Positions 27,251-36,399 of a DNA stretch of 64,000 nucleotides are shown here, in pieces; the stretch's first letter is position 1; the number at the start of each line of letters is the position of its first letter. Location of the stretch: positions 641,001 through 705,000 of the forward strand of contig CP159373.1 of assembly GCA_032595685.2 (NCBI GenBank), read 5' to 3'. A program made the translations under genes and the position numbers. Source of the DNA: Candidatus Electrothrix aestuarii (lineage in GTDB: Bacteria > Desulfobacterota > Desulfobulbia > Desulfobulbales > Desulfobulbaceae). The notes under the pieces were generated by a model. That model ran no database searches. It was not told the DNA's origin and saw nothing but the letters and a program-made list of their open reading frames with translations.

Positions 27251-28819
27251 TTAACAAATACAGACCTTACCATCCTTCAGCACGTACTTCTCACCCGTAT
27301 GCGGACAAATATCCTCCCCTTCTCCCTGCAAGGGAAGGCCCAATTTTTCCCCATACCTGCTCATCCATCCGGTTTGCCGGGCAGGATTGCCGGTCATTAA
27401 GGCGAAAGCCGGGACATCACGGGTGACTACTGCCCCAGCGCCGATAAAGGCCGATTCTCCAATTTCCACTCCGCAAACAATGGTTGCATTGGCGCCGATG
27501 GTTGCCCCTTTCCGGACTAGGGTTTTTCTGAATTCTTTTTTTCTGGAAACAGCAGAGCGCGGATTGAACACATTGGTGAACACCATAGAAGGACCACAAA
27601 AAACATCGTCCTCCAGTTCCACTCCATTATAGACGGAAACGTTATTCTGGATCTTACATCCTGAACCAATCCGTACATCCGGCCCGATAACGACATTCTG
27701 CCCAATGGAACAGGATTCACCAATAATGCTCCCGGAGAGTATATGGGAAAAATGCCACACCTTTGTTCCCTCTCCGATCTGAACATTATCGTCAACCTGA
27801 GCAGTTTCATGAATATCGAAACCAGCCTCTCGGCCAGCAACCTGAATAAGAGAGGCATTACCTTTTTCCAGGGACTCCTGGCAGCAATTCAACACCGTCA
27901 ACACCCTGAGCCCCTCTTCGCCGTCCGTCCTTGGTTGCTTGCGTGTCGCTATGCAATCAAGAAAATGGGCACATTCTGCCCGCAGGGGTTCCTCCTGCTC
28001 AACATGCACCTGCACTGCCTCTGCCCGGTCGGCCACCGGGATATTGCCTTCCCATTTTACGGAGTGGGGGTAAAGCTGTAATTTTTCTTCCCACGGAGCG
28101 GTATCATTAAAGACCGCCATCTGCTTATCACCAACCACCACCAGCATCTGCTCCTTAAAGGGATGGAGCCAGGAGACAAAAATATGGGCACGGGTCCCTG
28201 AAGGAAAATCCAGGAGCGTAACCGTGGTATCAGCTATCCGCTGGTGGAGGAAATTTCCTCCCTGGGCGCAAACCGTTGTCGGTATTTCTCCGATGAGACC
28301 TAAAATGACTGAGATATCATGGGGAGCAAAGGACCAGAGGACATTCTCTTCCCGCCGAAGCTTACCGAGATTAAGCCGATTAGAGTAGATATACTGAATC
28401 CTCCCCAACTCACCAGCATCGACCAGTTCCTTCAATTTAAGAACCAGGGGATGATACCAGAGCAGATGCCCAATCATCAAAATCCGCCCCTTTTCCCTGG
28501 CGATTGCATTCAACTCCTTGCCCTCTTTTTCCGAGAGGCAAAGCGGTTTTTCCACATAGACATCTTTACCCGCCAGCAAGGCCTCTTTTGCCAGAGCGGC
28601 ATGGGTCACCGCCGGGGTCGAGATGGCAATACCGGTCACCTCAGGATTATTGATCACCTCGGCAAAGGACAGGCAGAGTTCTACATCAGGATAGTCCTTC
28701 TTAAAAAGGGCCAAGGTATCAGGATTGCTATCGCAAATACTGTGCAAGGCGTTCAGGGCGTAAAAATTACGAACCAGATTTTTCCCCCAATAGCCGGATC
28801 CAATAACTGAAATTTTCAT
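27251..28819 (-). CDS. Fused UDP-sugar 3-dehydrogenase / N-acetyltransferase (WbpB-WbpD type)
   Basis: This is a 522-residue fusion. The start at 28819 is set by an AGGAGAG site and by the protein opening [20 protein letters not shown]. Residues 1-330 are a Gfo/Idh/MocA oxidoreductase with the nucleotide loop GSGYWGKN and the [10 protein letters not shown] motif. Residues 335-500 form a left-handed beta-helix like WbpD ([20 protein letters not shown], then [15 protein letters not shown]). In other bacteria WbpB oxidises UDP-GlcNAcA and WbpD acetylates the later amine, so the fusion brackets an aminotransferase step. It is the promoter-proximal gene, 148 bp before the regulator. Confidence 0.88.
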   Translation of the reverse strand: MKISVIGSGYWGKNLVRNFYALNALHSICDSNPDTLALFKKDYPDVELCLSFAEVINNPEVTGIAISTPAVTHAALAKEALLAGKDVYVEKPLCLSEKEGKELNAIAREKGRILMIGHLLWYHPLVLKLKELVDAGELGRIQYIYSNRLNLGKLRREENVLWSFAPHDISVILGLIGEIPTTVCAQGGNFLHQRIADTTVTLLDFPSGTRAHIFVSWLHPFKEQMLVVVGDKQMAVFNDTAPWEEKLQLYPHSVKWEGNIPVADRAEAVQVHVEQEEPLRAECAHFLDCIATRKQPRTDGEEGLRVLTVLNCCQESLEKGNASLIQVAGREAGFDIHETAQVDDNVQIGEGTKVWHFSHILSGSIIGESCSIGQNVVIGPDVRIGSGCKIQNNVSVYNGVELEDDVFCGPSMVFTNVFNPRSAVSRKKEFRKTLVRKGATIGANATIVCGVEIGESAFIGAGAVVTRDVPAFALMTGNPARQTGWMSRYGEKLGLPLQGEGEDICPHTGEKYVLKDGKVCIC

Positions 28820-29070
28820 TTCTTTTCTCTCCTTAGATGAGATGTAATACTCGAAACTAGGCAATTTCCCTTGCATCTTCTCCCGATCGGAGTAAAATTC
28901 TGCATTTTTTATCTTTGTTTTCGCAGAGGCAGCCTGCCCTAGACCGAGGCATGCGGAATATTTTAGGCATTGATCTGTTATTACAATAAGAAAAAGAGCT
29001 TGTCCAGGTAGAAGTACAGAGCACGATACCTGAATCCTCAATCAAACATATTTACTCCACGAGAAAAGCA

Positions 29071-31878
29071 ATGGAATACCGGGATACCCTGAATCTGCCC
29101 AAAACCAAATTCAACATGAAGGCGAATCTGACCCAGAAAGAGCCACAATACCTCAAGCACTGGGATAAAGAAAAACTCTATCAGAAGCTTCAGGAAGCAG
29201 CAGCGGACAAGCCCCTGTTTATTCTTCATGACGGCCCTCCCTATGCCAACGGCAATATTCATCTCGGTACAGCCTTTAACAAGGTACTCAAGGACATCAT
29301 CCTCAAATCCAGGCGCTTGGCCGGTTTCCAGGCCCCGTATATTCCGGGCTGGGACTGCCACGGCCTGCCCATTGAGCATAATGTAGACAAAGAGCTGGGA
29401 AAGAAAAAAGAGACTATCCCGGTCTTGTCCAAGCGGGGAGCCTGCCGCAAATATGCCGAAAAATGGATCAAAACCCAGAAAGCGCAATTTCGCCGTCTTG
29501 GTGTCTTGGGCGACTGGGATAATCCTTATCTGACTATCAATTTCGCCTACGAGGCTGCTATTGCCCGCGAATTTAATCGTTTCCTGCTCTCTGATGGCGT
29601 GGTGCGCTCCAAAAAACCGGTCTACTGGTGCTCCACCTGCCGCACAGCCCTGGCTGAGGCCGAGGTTGAATATTACGATCATACCTCACCGTCCATTTAT
29701 GTCAAATTTCCTGTGGCTGAGAACCTGAGTGAGGCAGTGCCGGAACTGGCAGGCCTGGAAAACCTCAAAGTCCTGATCTGGACCACTACCCCTTGGACCC
29801 TGCCCGCAAATACCGGTGTAGCTTTCCACCCTGATTTTGTCTATGCCGCTGTTGCGGTCAAGGATGAAGTCTGGATTCTGGCGCAGGAACTGGTAGAAAA
29901 ATGCTTTGAGGAATTCGGAATCAGCGAATACAAAATCCTGGCTACTTTTTCTGCCAAAGGGCTGGAAGGCAAGAAATGCCGCCACCCCTTTATGGATCGT
30001 GATTCTCTGATGGTCCTGGCTGACTATGTTACCACCGAGGCTGGTACCGGCTGTGTGCATACCGCTCCCGGACATGGTACCGATGACTACATGACCGGCC
30101 TGCGCTATAACCTGGATGTGCTCTCTCCCCTGAATGATGCAGGCCAGTATACCGAAGAGGCAGGCAAATACGCCGGTCGCCAGGTTCCCACAGTCAACCG
30201 GGAAATCAACGATGACATGGCAGCCGATGGCTCCCTGGTCAAGGAAGGCGAAATCAATCACTCCTACCCCCATTGCTGGCGTTGTAAAAAACCGGTGATC
30301 TACCGGGCCACTAAGCAGTGGTTTATCTCCATGAAAAATAATGACCTGCGCGACAAGGCCCTCCAAGCCATCAACGAGGTCAAATGGACCCCGGCCTGGG
30401 GCCAGCAGCGTATCTACGGCATGGTGGAGGGCCGACCGGATTGGTGCGTCTCCCGCCAGCGTTCCTGGGGTGTGCCTCTGACCGTGCTGACCTGCGCGGA
30501 TTGCGGCGAAATCCTCAAAAATACTGAGGTCTGTGAAAATATCGAGGCCATGTTTGAACAAGAAGGAGCCGATGCCTGGTTCAAGCATGAGGCAGCTGAC
30601 TTTCTCCCGGATGAGGTACAATGCTCCTGCGGCTCCACCCATTTTGAGAAGGAGACCGATATCCTGGATGTCTGGTTTGATTCCGGGGTCAGCCATGCTG
30701 CGGTTGTGGAGGCTCGGGACGAGTTACGCTCTCCGGCGGATCTCTACCTGGAAGGCAGTGACCAGCATCGCGGCTGGTTCCAGTCTTCGTTGTTGGCCTC
30801 TGTGGGAACCCGTGGTCAGGCCCCCTTCAAGGGCGTACTCACCCACGGTTACGTCGTGGATGGCAAGGGCAAGAAGATGTCCAAGTCCATCGGCAACGTC
30901 ATTGCACCCCAGGAGATGATAGATAAATTCGGAGCAGAGATCCTCCGCCTCTGGGTGGCCAGTGAGGATTACCGGGATGATGTGAAGGTCTCCGAGGAGA
31001 TCCTCCGCCGGGTATCAGACTCCTATCGTAAACTGCGTAATACTCTGCGCTTCCTCCTTTCCAACCTCAATGATTTTGATCCGGCAACAGACAGCGTTGG
31101 CGCAGAAGCATACAGCGAGATGGATCGCTGGGCTCTGGCCCGATTTGCCGACTTGGTTCGGCGAGTAGAGCGCGCCTATACCGAGTATGAATTTCATGCT
31201 ATCTACCATAGCCTGATCAACTTCTGCGGCACCACCATCTCCAGCCTGTACATGGATGTACTCAAAGATCGGCTCTATTGTTCTGCGCCCAATGCACCGG
31301 AGCGTCGGGCAGCCCAGACCGTGATCTACCGCATTCTTGACGGCCTGCTCCGCCTGATGGCTCCGATCCTCAGCGTAACCGCAGCCGAGGCTTGGGAACA
31401 TATGCACGGACTTGACCAGAAATCACCTGTCGAGAAATCAGTCTTTTTTGCTGATTTCCCTCAAGTGGATGATATTGCCCAGGATGAGGAGCTGGACAAA
31501 CGCTGGAGCAAATTGCTTGACCTGCGTAGCGAGATCACTAGGGTGCTGGAAGCAGCCCGTCGAGATAAGACCATCGGCCTGTCCCTGGATGCGGAAGTAC
31601 TCCTGCAGGCAGATGAAGAGACCACGGCCTTTCTGAACGAGAATCTGGCGCTATTACAAGAACTCTGCATTGTTTCCAGCCTGCAAATTGTGACAGAGGC
31701 GGGCGATGCCAGCTTTGTTGCTGGCGAGGAAATGAAGGATCTGCAAATTGCTGTTCAGCCTGCGCCGGGCAATAAATGCGAACGCTGCTGGACCATCTCT
31801 CCCTCAGTCGGCGAGGACAGCGAGCATCCGACTCTGTGCAGTCGCTGTCTTGCGGTGGTCAAGGAGCTGGCGAGCTGA
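29071..31878 (+). CDS. ileS: Isoleucine--tRNA ligase
   Basis: This 935-residue class I aminoacyl-tRNA synthetase charges tRNA-Ile. The HIGH motif is seen as PPYANGNIHLGTAFNK at residues 52-67. The KMSKS loop is GKKMSKSIGNVI near 600. The editing domain holds WTTTPWTLPANT near 240. The C-terminal zinc knuckle CERCW...CSRC occurs at about 904-927, as in bacterial-type IleS. The start MEYRDTLNLPKT matches the family. lspA starts 2 bp after its stop, the common ileS-lspA pairing. The gene is divergent from the glycan locus, with 250 bp between. Confidence 0.98.
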   Translation: MEYRDTLNLPKTKFNMKANLTQKEPQYLKHWDKEKLYQKLQEAAADKPLFILHDGPPYANGNIHLGTAFNKVLKDIILKSRRLAGFQAPYIPGWDCHGLPIEHNVDKELGKKKETIPVLSKRGACRKYAEKWIKTQKAQFRRLGVLGDWDNPYLTINFAYEAAIAREFNRFLLSDGVVRSKKPVYWCSTCRTALAEAEVEYYDHTSPSIYVKFPVAENLSEAVPELAGLENLKVLIWTTTPWTLPANTGVAFHPDFVYAAVAVKDEVWILAQELVEKCFEEFGISEYKILATFSAKGLEGKKCRHPFMDRDSLMVLADYVTTEAGTGCVHTAPGHGTDDYMTGLRYNLDVLSPLNDAGQYTEEAGKYAGRQVPTVNREINDDMAADGSLVKEGEINHSYPHCWRCKKPVIYRATKQWFISMKNNDLRDKALQAINEVKWTPAWGQQRIYGMVEGRPDWCVSRQRSWGVPLTVLTCADCGEILKNTEVCENIEAMFEQEGADAWFKHEAADFLPDEVQCSCGSTHFEKETDILDVWFDSGVSHAAVVEARDELRSPADLYLEGSDQHRGWFQSSLLASVGTRGQAPFKGVLTHGYVVDGKGKKMSKSIGNVIAPQEMIDKFGAEILRLWVASEDYRDDVKVSEEILRRVSDSYRKLRNTLRFLLSNLNDFDPATDSVGAEAYSEMDRWALARFADLVRRVERAYTEYEFHAIYHSLINFCGTTISSLYMDVLKDRLYCSAPNAPERRAAQTVIYRILDGLLRLMAPILSVTAAEAWEHMHGLDQKSPVEKSVFFADFPQVDDIAQDEELDKRWSKLLDLRSEITRVLEAARRDKTIGLSLDAEVLLQADEETTAFLNENLALLQELCIVSSLQIVTEAGDASFVAGEEMKDLQIAVQPAPGNKCERCWTISPSVGEDSEHPTLCSRCLAVVKELAS

Positions 31879-31880
31879 TT

Positions 31881-32369
31881 ATGATCCGTTTTTTCATCAT
31901 CATGGTGCTGGTCGTGGTTAGCGACCAGCTGAGTAAACTCTGGATTCTGGATAACTTCTTACTCTATGAATCCAGAGAGATTATTCCTGGTTTTTTCAAC
32001 CTTACCTTTCTCCGCAATACAGGGGCCGCCTTTGGCTTGCTCTCTGGAATGCCGCTGCTTTGGCGGCAGATCTTTTTCATCACCATTGCGGCGGCGGCCT
32101 TGGTCGCGCTTGTGATCATGCAGCGTAAGATGGGGAAAGAGAACTCCTGGTATACCATCTGCTTCGCCCTCATCGGGGGCGGAGCGGTCGGTAATGTGAT
32201 TGATCGGGTCCTGTATGGCTCTGTGGTGGACTTCCTGGATGTCTATGTCAAGGGCTACCACTGGCCTGCCTTTAATGTGGCGGATTCCGGGATCACGGTC
32301 GGGGTGACGATCTTCTTGCTGTTGCAGATTTTTGAGAAGGAGGAAAAGCAAGCAATTACTGAGAAATAA
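31881..32369 (+). CDS. lspA: Lipoprotein signal peptidase
   Basis: This 162-residue inner-membrane aspartyl protease cuts signal peptides from prolipoproteins. The four hydrophobic segments are in place. Signature regions are VSDQLSKLWI at the N terminus, the NTGAAFGLLS box, and GNVIDRVLYGSVVDFLDVY with a catalytic Asp, then FNVADSGITVG with the second Asp. The start ATG at 31881 gives the usual family length; in-frame codons reach further upstream inside ileS but are not needed. Substrates in this window include the lipoproteins at 35686 and 61703. Confidence 0.97.
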   Translation: MIRFFIIMVLVVVSDQLSKLWILDNFLLYESREIIPGFFNLTFLRNTGAAFGLLSGMPLLWRQIFFITIAAAALVALVIMQRKMGKENSWYTICFALIGGGAVGNVIDRVLYGSVVDFLDVYVKGYHWPAFNVADSGITVGVTIFLLLQIFEKEEKQAITEK

Positions 32370-32416
32370 GATTGGATCGGCAGCAGGGGAAGTAAAAAGT
32401 TGAGTCGCGTAAGATC

Positions 32417-32445
32417 TTGACGGATGACGCAAAACGTCATACCAT
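32417..32445 (+). promoter_or_regulatory. Promoter of higBA
   Basis: TTGACG at 32417-32422 and TACCAT at 32440-32445 are separated by 17 bases, a reasonable sigma-70 pair. The predicted transcript start falls at about 32452, on the higB ATG. No ribosome site precedes that ATG, so the toxin message may be leaderless. Confidence 0.5.
32424..32440. promoter_or_regulatory. Probable HigA operator
   Basis: ATGACG-caaaa-CGTCAT is a perfect 6-5-6 inverted repeat filling the spacer between the -35 and -10 elements. A repressor bound here would block RNA polymerase. Antitoxins of the HigA type repress their own promoters at such palindromes, so HigA is the natural candidate. Confidence 0.55.
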
Positions 32446-32451
32446 ATTTCT

Positions 32452-32730
32452 ATGATCAAATCATTCAACTGCAAAAAGACACAAAGGCTTTTCAACGACT
32501 TGGATGTAAAAAAGTTCAGAAGTATTTCCAAGGCGGCGAGAATTAAGCTCGAACTCCTTCATGCTGCGGTTTCTTTAAACTCGTTACGCATTCCTCCGGG
32601 AAACAGGCTTGAGCGGTTAGCAGGTGACCGGAAAGGAGAATACAGCATCAGGATTAATGACCAATGGCGTATTTGCTTTGTTTGGAAGGAAGAAAACGCC
32701 TTTGATGTTGAAATTGTCGATTATCATTAA
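32452..32730 (+). CDS. higB: HigB-type toxin (RelE superfamily)
   Basis: This 92-residue protein has the HigB pattern. The N terminus is MIKSFNCKKTQRLFND, the middle is AARIKLELLHAA, and the catalytic strands are RLERLAGDRKGEYSIRIND followed by WRICFVW and VEIVDYH. HigB toxins are ribosome-dependent mRNA endonucleases that act during translation. The toxin gene precedes its antitoxin, the order that defines the hig type. The pair lies downstream of lspA and has its own promoter, so it is probably an acquired module. Confidence 0.93.
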   Translation: MIKSFNCKKTQRLFNDLDVKKFRSISKAARIKLELLHAAVSLNSLRIPPGNRLERLAGDRKGEYSIRINDQWRICFVWKEENAFDVEIVDYH

Positions 32731-32741
32731 GGGGTAAGACT

Positions 32742-33068
32742 ATGGCTAAAAAATTATCTCCAATCACTCCCGGCGATGTTTTATTGGAAGAATTTCTCAA
32801 GCCTCTGGAAATATCACAGAATCAGCTGGCAAGAGACCTTAACGTACCGGCAAATCGGATAAGCCAAATTATCCACGGAAAGCGGGAAATCACAGCAGAT
32901 ACAGCATTACGCCTTGGCAGATATTTTTCTATTGAGCCGGAGTTTTGGTTAAATTTACAGCTACATTATAATATGAAAATAGCCAGACACAAAGCGGGAG
33001 ATAAAATCGAACAAGAAGTGAAGGTTTGTTTTCCGCAAGCTGGTTCGCATGATCTCGCAACAGCTTGA
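32742..33068 (+). CDS. higA: HigA-type antitoxin, Xre-family HTH
   Basis: This 108-residue protein has the HigA helix-turn-helix: PGDVLLEEFLKPLEISQNQL, then NVPANRISQIIHGKREITAD and the LGRYFSIEPEFWLNLQ segment that typifies the family. It neutralises HigB by direct binding and represses the shared promoter. It begins 11 bp after higB with an AAGGGG ribosome site, so it is translated better than the toxin, as expected for a working pair. The last 20 residues are not conserved. Confidence 0.94.
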   Translation: MAKKLSPITPGDVLLEEFLKPLEISQNQLARDLNVPANRISQIIHGKREITADTALRLGRYFSIEPEFWLNLQLHYNMKIARHKAGDKIEQEVKVCFPQAGSHDLATA

Positions 33069-33589
33069 CATGTTGATGTGAACAGCTTTTGATTCCGCCC
33101 CGGCTTTGCAGGTCCGCGCCATCACAGGGACGGTGTCATCCTGAGTTGGGTTGAGGGAAGGATTCCCCGGAAGATGAGCAAGTGCAGACGGAAAAAATGG
33201 CGTTGCAGGGCTACAGAGGCGTTTTCGCCTCCTGCCGGATGATTTCTGCCGCTTCGGGAATAATTTCTCACGATACAGCGTGGGATTCTCCTGTTACAAA
33301 ATGAATTTTTGTCGTAAACCTTGTATAGTAACTTGTCCTCTTTCATTTCAATCAAGTAGACCACTACTTCCTCTGGTGCGGTGGGTTCAGACCCCACGTC
33401 GGGGTGACGATTTTCCTGCTCTTGCATTTTTTTTGAGGGAGATGGAGAGTTAGCAACAAACAATTGACTTCCTGCAAATCTAAAACAAAACTACACTTGC
33501 TAATGTAACATTTTTTTTACAAAAACGAAAAACTCAGTTTGGCAGGAGGTCTAATGTAAAAAAACATTCCCTTGAGGAGAATAGATCCT
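33069..33589. other. Non-coding stretch with decayed sequence
   Basis: About 520 bp lie between higA and the next gene. I see no open reading frame with a ribosome site. A minus-strand frame contains a protein-like patch (EEVVVYLIEMKEDKLLYKVY) but is flanked by repeat-like sequence. The main recognisable item is a short copy of the lspA 3' end at 33398-33427. The final 100 bp are AT-rich and probably hold the promoter of the next gene. Confidence 0.5.
33398..33427 (+). pseudogene. Remnant of a second lspA 3' end
   Basis: This stretch matches lspA at 32298-32327, exactly 1,100 bp upstream. Both translate to VGVTIFLLL. The differences inside those nine codons are all synonymous (atc/att, ttg/ctg, ctg/ctc). 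It then runs through a T-rich stretch to a stop. Upstream alignment continues weakly with small indels. It looks like the tail of a decayed, diverged lspA-like gene. Confidence 0.45.
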
Positions 33590-34165
33590 ATGAAAGATAA
33601 CAATACAAAAACTATAACGAGAGAACTTAACATACTAACGATAGGTTTTCTCACGGCGATAATGGCAATTTCCAGAGAGCAAGGAATAACTGTAGCCACA
33701 ATTTTTATTTTTACTACTTGTTCAATAGGGCTAGTGATAGGTGTTTTAATCGGACTCCTACGGAGCTTAGTTACGAAAGAACTAGTTCTTTCAATGACAT
33801 ACCTACGATATATAAAGCGAGACAGTCGAAAAATAAAATTAATTCTATTCGTTGCTACTGCAATTTTTTTCGGTATCAATCGTGGATTTCCGCAGGTTAA
33901 TTTATCATTTTTACCTCTCGTATTACTCTCCTTTATCAGTCTGTTAATCGTCAAAGAACTGGTGTTGGAATACAGGATTCGCAAAGGCTTATTTGGAACA
34001 AACCGAATAGAAGCACAAGCCTTGATTGAGTTTATCATCAAACACTCTGATGATATTGACTTTACTGACAGCAACGGAAATCTACGTCGAACTCTGGTTC
34101 CCCGAATTGAGCCTACCCCCACAGAACAAACTTTACCCGCCTTTGGCGAGGAGGCACCCGCATGA
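33590..34165 (+). CDS. Unknown membrane protein
   Basis: I do not recognise this 191-residue protein. It has two N-terminal hydrophobic segments (about residues 13-30 and 34-58) and another pair at about 84-120, so four segments are possible, with a charged C-terminal tail (KHSDDIDFTDSNG). The ATG at 33590 is chosen because GAGGAGA lies nine bases upstream. The gene is AT-rich compared with htpX downstream. Its stop overlaps the next ATG by 4 bases, so the two proteins are likely made together. The pair follows a toxin-antitoxin module, suggesting accessory DNA. Confidence 0.6.
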   Translation: MKDNNTKTITRELNILTIGFLTAIMAISREQGITVATIFIFTTCSIGLVIGVLIGLLRSLVTKELVLSMTYLRYIKRDSRKIKLILFVATAIFFGINRGFPQVNLSFLPLVLLSFISLLIVKELVLEYRIRKGLFGTNRIEAQALIEFIIKHSDDIDFTDSNGNLRRTLVPRIEPTPTEQTLPAFGEEAPA

Positions 34166-34611
34166 ACGACAAAGCTGATCTGTGGTCCTCCTTAGCAATC
34201 AAGGCGATTGACGTTATCTTTGCCAGATATCCAGCCCGAACCAGCCTCGGCGTTGTCCTCGGTGGAGTTATAGACTTCGGTGTTCAACTCTTTGCCCCGG
34301 CACTGAGTTCACTGAAATTTGCCGATTTCACAGCCAGCCCCAAATGGGGGTGGTGGTTACTCGGTATCCTGATAATGCATACCCCGACCATATTCTCCAC
34401 CTTTCGCCAAAAACAAACTGGAGACGAGAAGATTGACCGAGCCTTGGATTTGATTGAACGAGGCAATTTTACCAAGGTTGAAAAAAGCCAGCAGTATCGG
34501 CTACTCATAGAAGGAGTAGCCAATAATGTTGCTCTGAAACCGGAACTAAAAAAAGAACTCCAGGAAACGGAGCGCAAAATCAGCGAGAGAAGCGAAAAAA
34601 GCGCCCCCTGA
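34162..34611 (+). CDS. Unknown membrane protein with C-terminal helical tail
   Basis: This 149-residue protein has two hydrophobic stretches (about residues 28-48 and 66-80) followed by a soluble, highly charged helix ([19 protein letters not shown]) that could form a coiled coil. It overlaps the preceding membrane gene by ATGA. No family is recognised. Topology suggests the tail is cytoplasmic. It could be a partner subunit, or a small holin-like or effector-like protein, but nothing in the sequence settles this. Confidence 0.55.
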   Translation: MNDKADLWSSLAIKAIDVIFARYPARTSLGVVLGGVIDFGVQLFAPALSSLKFADFTASPKWGWWLLGILIMHTPTIFSTFRQKQTGDEKIDRALDLIERGNFTKVEKSQQYRLLIEGVANNVALKPELKKELQETERKISERSEKSAP

Positions 34612-34769
34612 TCAGGGTAAAATCCCCCTCCTCCCCTTTACATTTCCCCACCCAATCCCTACTCTTTTTCACAAGCGGCTCAAATCCCTCTGCTGAGGCA
34701 ACCAGCCAGACAGCCAGAGCCCTTTCTCTCGCTGAATTAAACAACACATTGAAAAAAAGGAGACCTGCG

Positions 34770-35645
34770 ATGAAACGGATTTTTCTGTTTTTGATGACTA
34801 ACTTTGCCGTCCTGATGGTGCTGTCCATTAGCGCGCGCATCCTGGGCATAGATCGTTACCTGACCAGCAATGGCATGAACATGAGCTTCCTGCTCGGCTT
34901 TTCCGCCCTGATCGGTTTTGGCGGTTCGATCATTTCCCTGCTCATGTCAAAGAAAATGGCCAAGTGGAGCACCGGGGCCCAGGTCATTAAGCAACCGAGC
35001 AATCAGGAAGAACGCTGGCTGGTGGACACCATTGCCAAACTCGCGTCCAAAGCCGGGCTGGGCATGCCAGAAGTTGCCATCTATCAGGGTGCCCCCAATG
35101 CCTTTGCCACTGGCCCCAGCCGCTCCAACTCTCTGGTTGCTGTTTCCACTGGGCTTATGCAGAGCATGAATAAACGCCAAGTAGAAGCTGTGCTGGCCCA
35201 CGAAATCAGCCATGTAGCCAACGGGGACATGGTCACCCTGACCCTGATCCAGGGTGTGGTCAACACCTTTGTTATCTTCCTTTCCCGAGTCGCGGCCTTT
35301 GCAGTGGATAATTTTCTGCGTGGAGAAGACGATGAGGACGCAGGCGGCTTTAGTATCGGCTACTTCATCACCAGCATCGTGTTTGAGATGCTCTTTGGCA
35401 TCCTGGCAAGCATCATTGTTATGTATTTCTCTCGCTTCCGGGAGTTCAAGGCGGATGCAGGTGCTGCTGCCCTGATGGGTGACAAGCGCCCCATGATTGA
35501 GGCCCTGCAGGTCCTCGGCAACATGACTCCTGGTGAGTTACCCAAGGAGATGGCAGCCAGCGGCATTTCCGGTAACACCATGAAGGCCCTGTTCAGCAGC
35601 CACCCGCCCCTGGAGAAACGAATCGCTGCTTTGCAAAATAACTAA
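34770..35645 (+). CDS. htpX: Membrane zinc metalloprotease HtpX
   Basis: This 291-residue inner-membrane protease degrades misfolded membrane proteins. It has two N-terminal membrane segments (residues 4-24, 33-55). The zinc motif is HEISH in [17 protein letters not shown] near residue 140, and a third zinc ligand lies in the later [14 protein letters not shown] second hydrophobic pair is at about 155-175 and 200-225. The ATG at 34770 has AAAAGGAG seven bases upstream; an in-frame TTG seven codons earlier is not needed. The DUF2959 lipoprotein gene follows by 40 bp. Confidence 0.97.
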   Translation: MKRIFLFLMTNFAVLMVLSISARILGIDRYLTSNGMNMSFLLGFSALIGFGGSIISLLMSKKMAKWSTGAQVIKQPSNQEERWLVDTIAKLASKAGLGMPEVAIYQGAPNAFATGPSRSNSLVAVSTGLMQSMNKRQVEAVLAHEISHVANGDMVTLTLIQGVVNTFVIFLSRVAAFAVDNFLRGEDDEDAGGFSIGYFITSIVFEMLFGILASIIVMYFSRFREFKADAGAAALMGDKRPMIEALQVLGNMTPGELPKEMAASGISGNTMKALFSSHPPLEKRIAALQNN

Positions 35646-35685
35646 CGGTATCAATTATCCAGATAACCTCAAACGGAGAAAAAAC

Positions 35686-36348
35686 ATGTCCCCCTCAAGA
35701 CAACCCCTCTTTTCCCTGATCGCCCTGCTCTTTGCAGCTCTCCTGCTCAGTGCCTGCTCCAGTGCCTATTATTCGGCAATGGAAAAAGTCGGGGTGCATA
35801 AACGAGACATTCTGGTTGATCGAGTCGAAGGTGCCAGAGACGCCCAACAAGACGCCCAGGAAGAATTTAAGTCCGCGCTGGAACAATTTGCTTCGGTTGT
35901 CGCACTGAGGGAAACAGATCTGAAGGTTGCCTATGATAAGCTCAACGGGGAATATCTGGACTGCCAAGAAGCCAGCAAAGAGGTATCTGACCGAATCAAC
36001 AAGGTAGAAAAAGTCTCTGAAGACCTGTTCGAAGAATGGGAAGAGGAGCTGGATCTCTACGAGAACCAGACCTATCGGGCAAACAGTAAACGCCAGTTAC
36101 GAGAAACCAAGTCCCGCTATCGGGACATGCTCTCCTCCATGCGGGCAGCAGAACGAAGCATGGCCCCGGTCCTGCAAACCTTTGAGGATAATGTGCTCTA
36201 TCTCAAGCATAACCTGAATGCCCAGGCCATTGGCTCTTTGCAAGGACAATTTGCTGGCCTGCAAAAGGATATTGATGTGTTGATTGAGCGGATGAATAAG
36301 GCGATCCAGGAATCCAATGCCTTTATCGCCCAGATGGGGCAGAGTTAA
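35686..36348 (+). CDS. DUF2959 family lipoprotein
   Basis: This 220-residue protein has a lipoprotein signal peptide with lipobox LLSAC at residues 20-24, so it is lipid-modified after cleavage by LspA. The mature part starts SSAYYSAMEKVGVHKRDI, typical of DUF2959, and is almost entirely helical, with long heptad-like stretches (residues 45-130) suggesting coiled coils. The function of DUF2959 is unknown; it is common in Gram-negative bacteria. A cell-envelope role is likely. It is followed by a perfect 32-bp palindrome. Confidence 0.88.
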   Translation: MSPSRQPLFSLIALLFAALLLSACSSAYYSAMEKVGVHKRDILVDRVEGARDAQQDAQEEFKSALEQFASVVALRETDLKVAYDKLNGEYLDCQEASKEVSDRINKVEKVSEDLFEEWEEELDLYENQTYRANSKRQLRETKSRYRDMLSSMRAAERSMAPVLQTFEDNVLYLKHNLNAQAIGSLQGQFAGLQKDIDVLIERMNKAIQESNAFIAQMGQS

Positions 36349-36356
36349 ACAACAAA

Positions 36357-36388
36357 CCGTAGGGGCACGGCGCGCCGTGCCCCTACGG
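36357..36388. repeat. Perfect 32-bp palindrome, likely bidirectional terminator
   Basis: Each arm is CCGTAGGGGCACGGCG and its exact complement, with no loop. It sits in the 51 bp between two convergent genes (the DUF2959 lipoprotein and dxs), where a two-way terminator is useful. No T-run follows. The GTAGGGGCA core recurs in other dispersed repeats of this window. Confidence 0.8.
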
Positions 36389-36399
36389 ATTCAGCGGAT

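Noticed and set aside
29686-30696. 336-codon open frame on the minus strand
   Set aside because: It is antisense to ileS, whose motifs cover the whole stretch; codon bias explains the open frame.
33122-33463. 113-codon minus-strand frame between higA and the membrane genes
   Set aside because: It has no ribosome site and mixes one protein-like patch with repeat-like sequence and the lspA echo.
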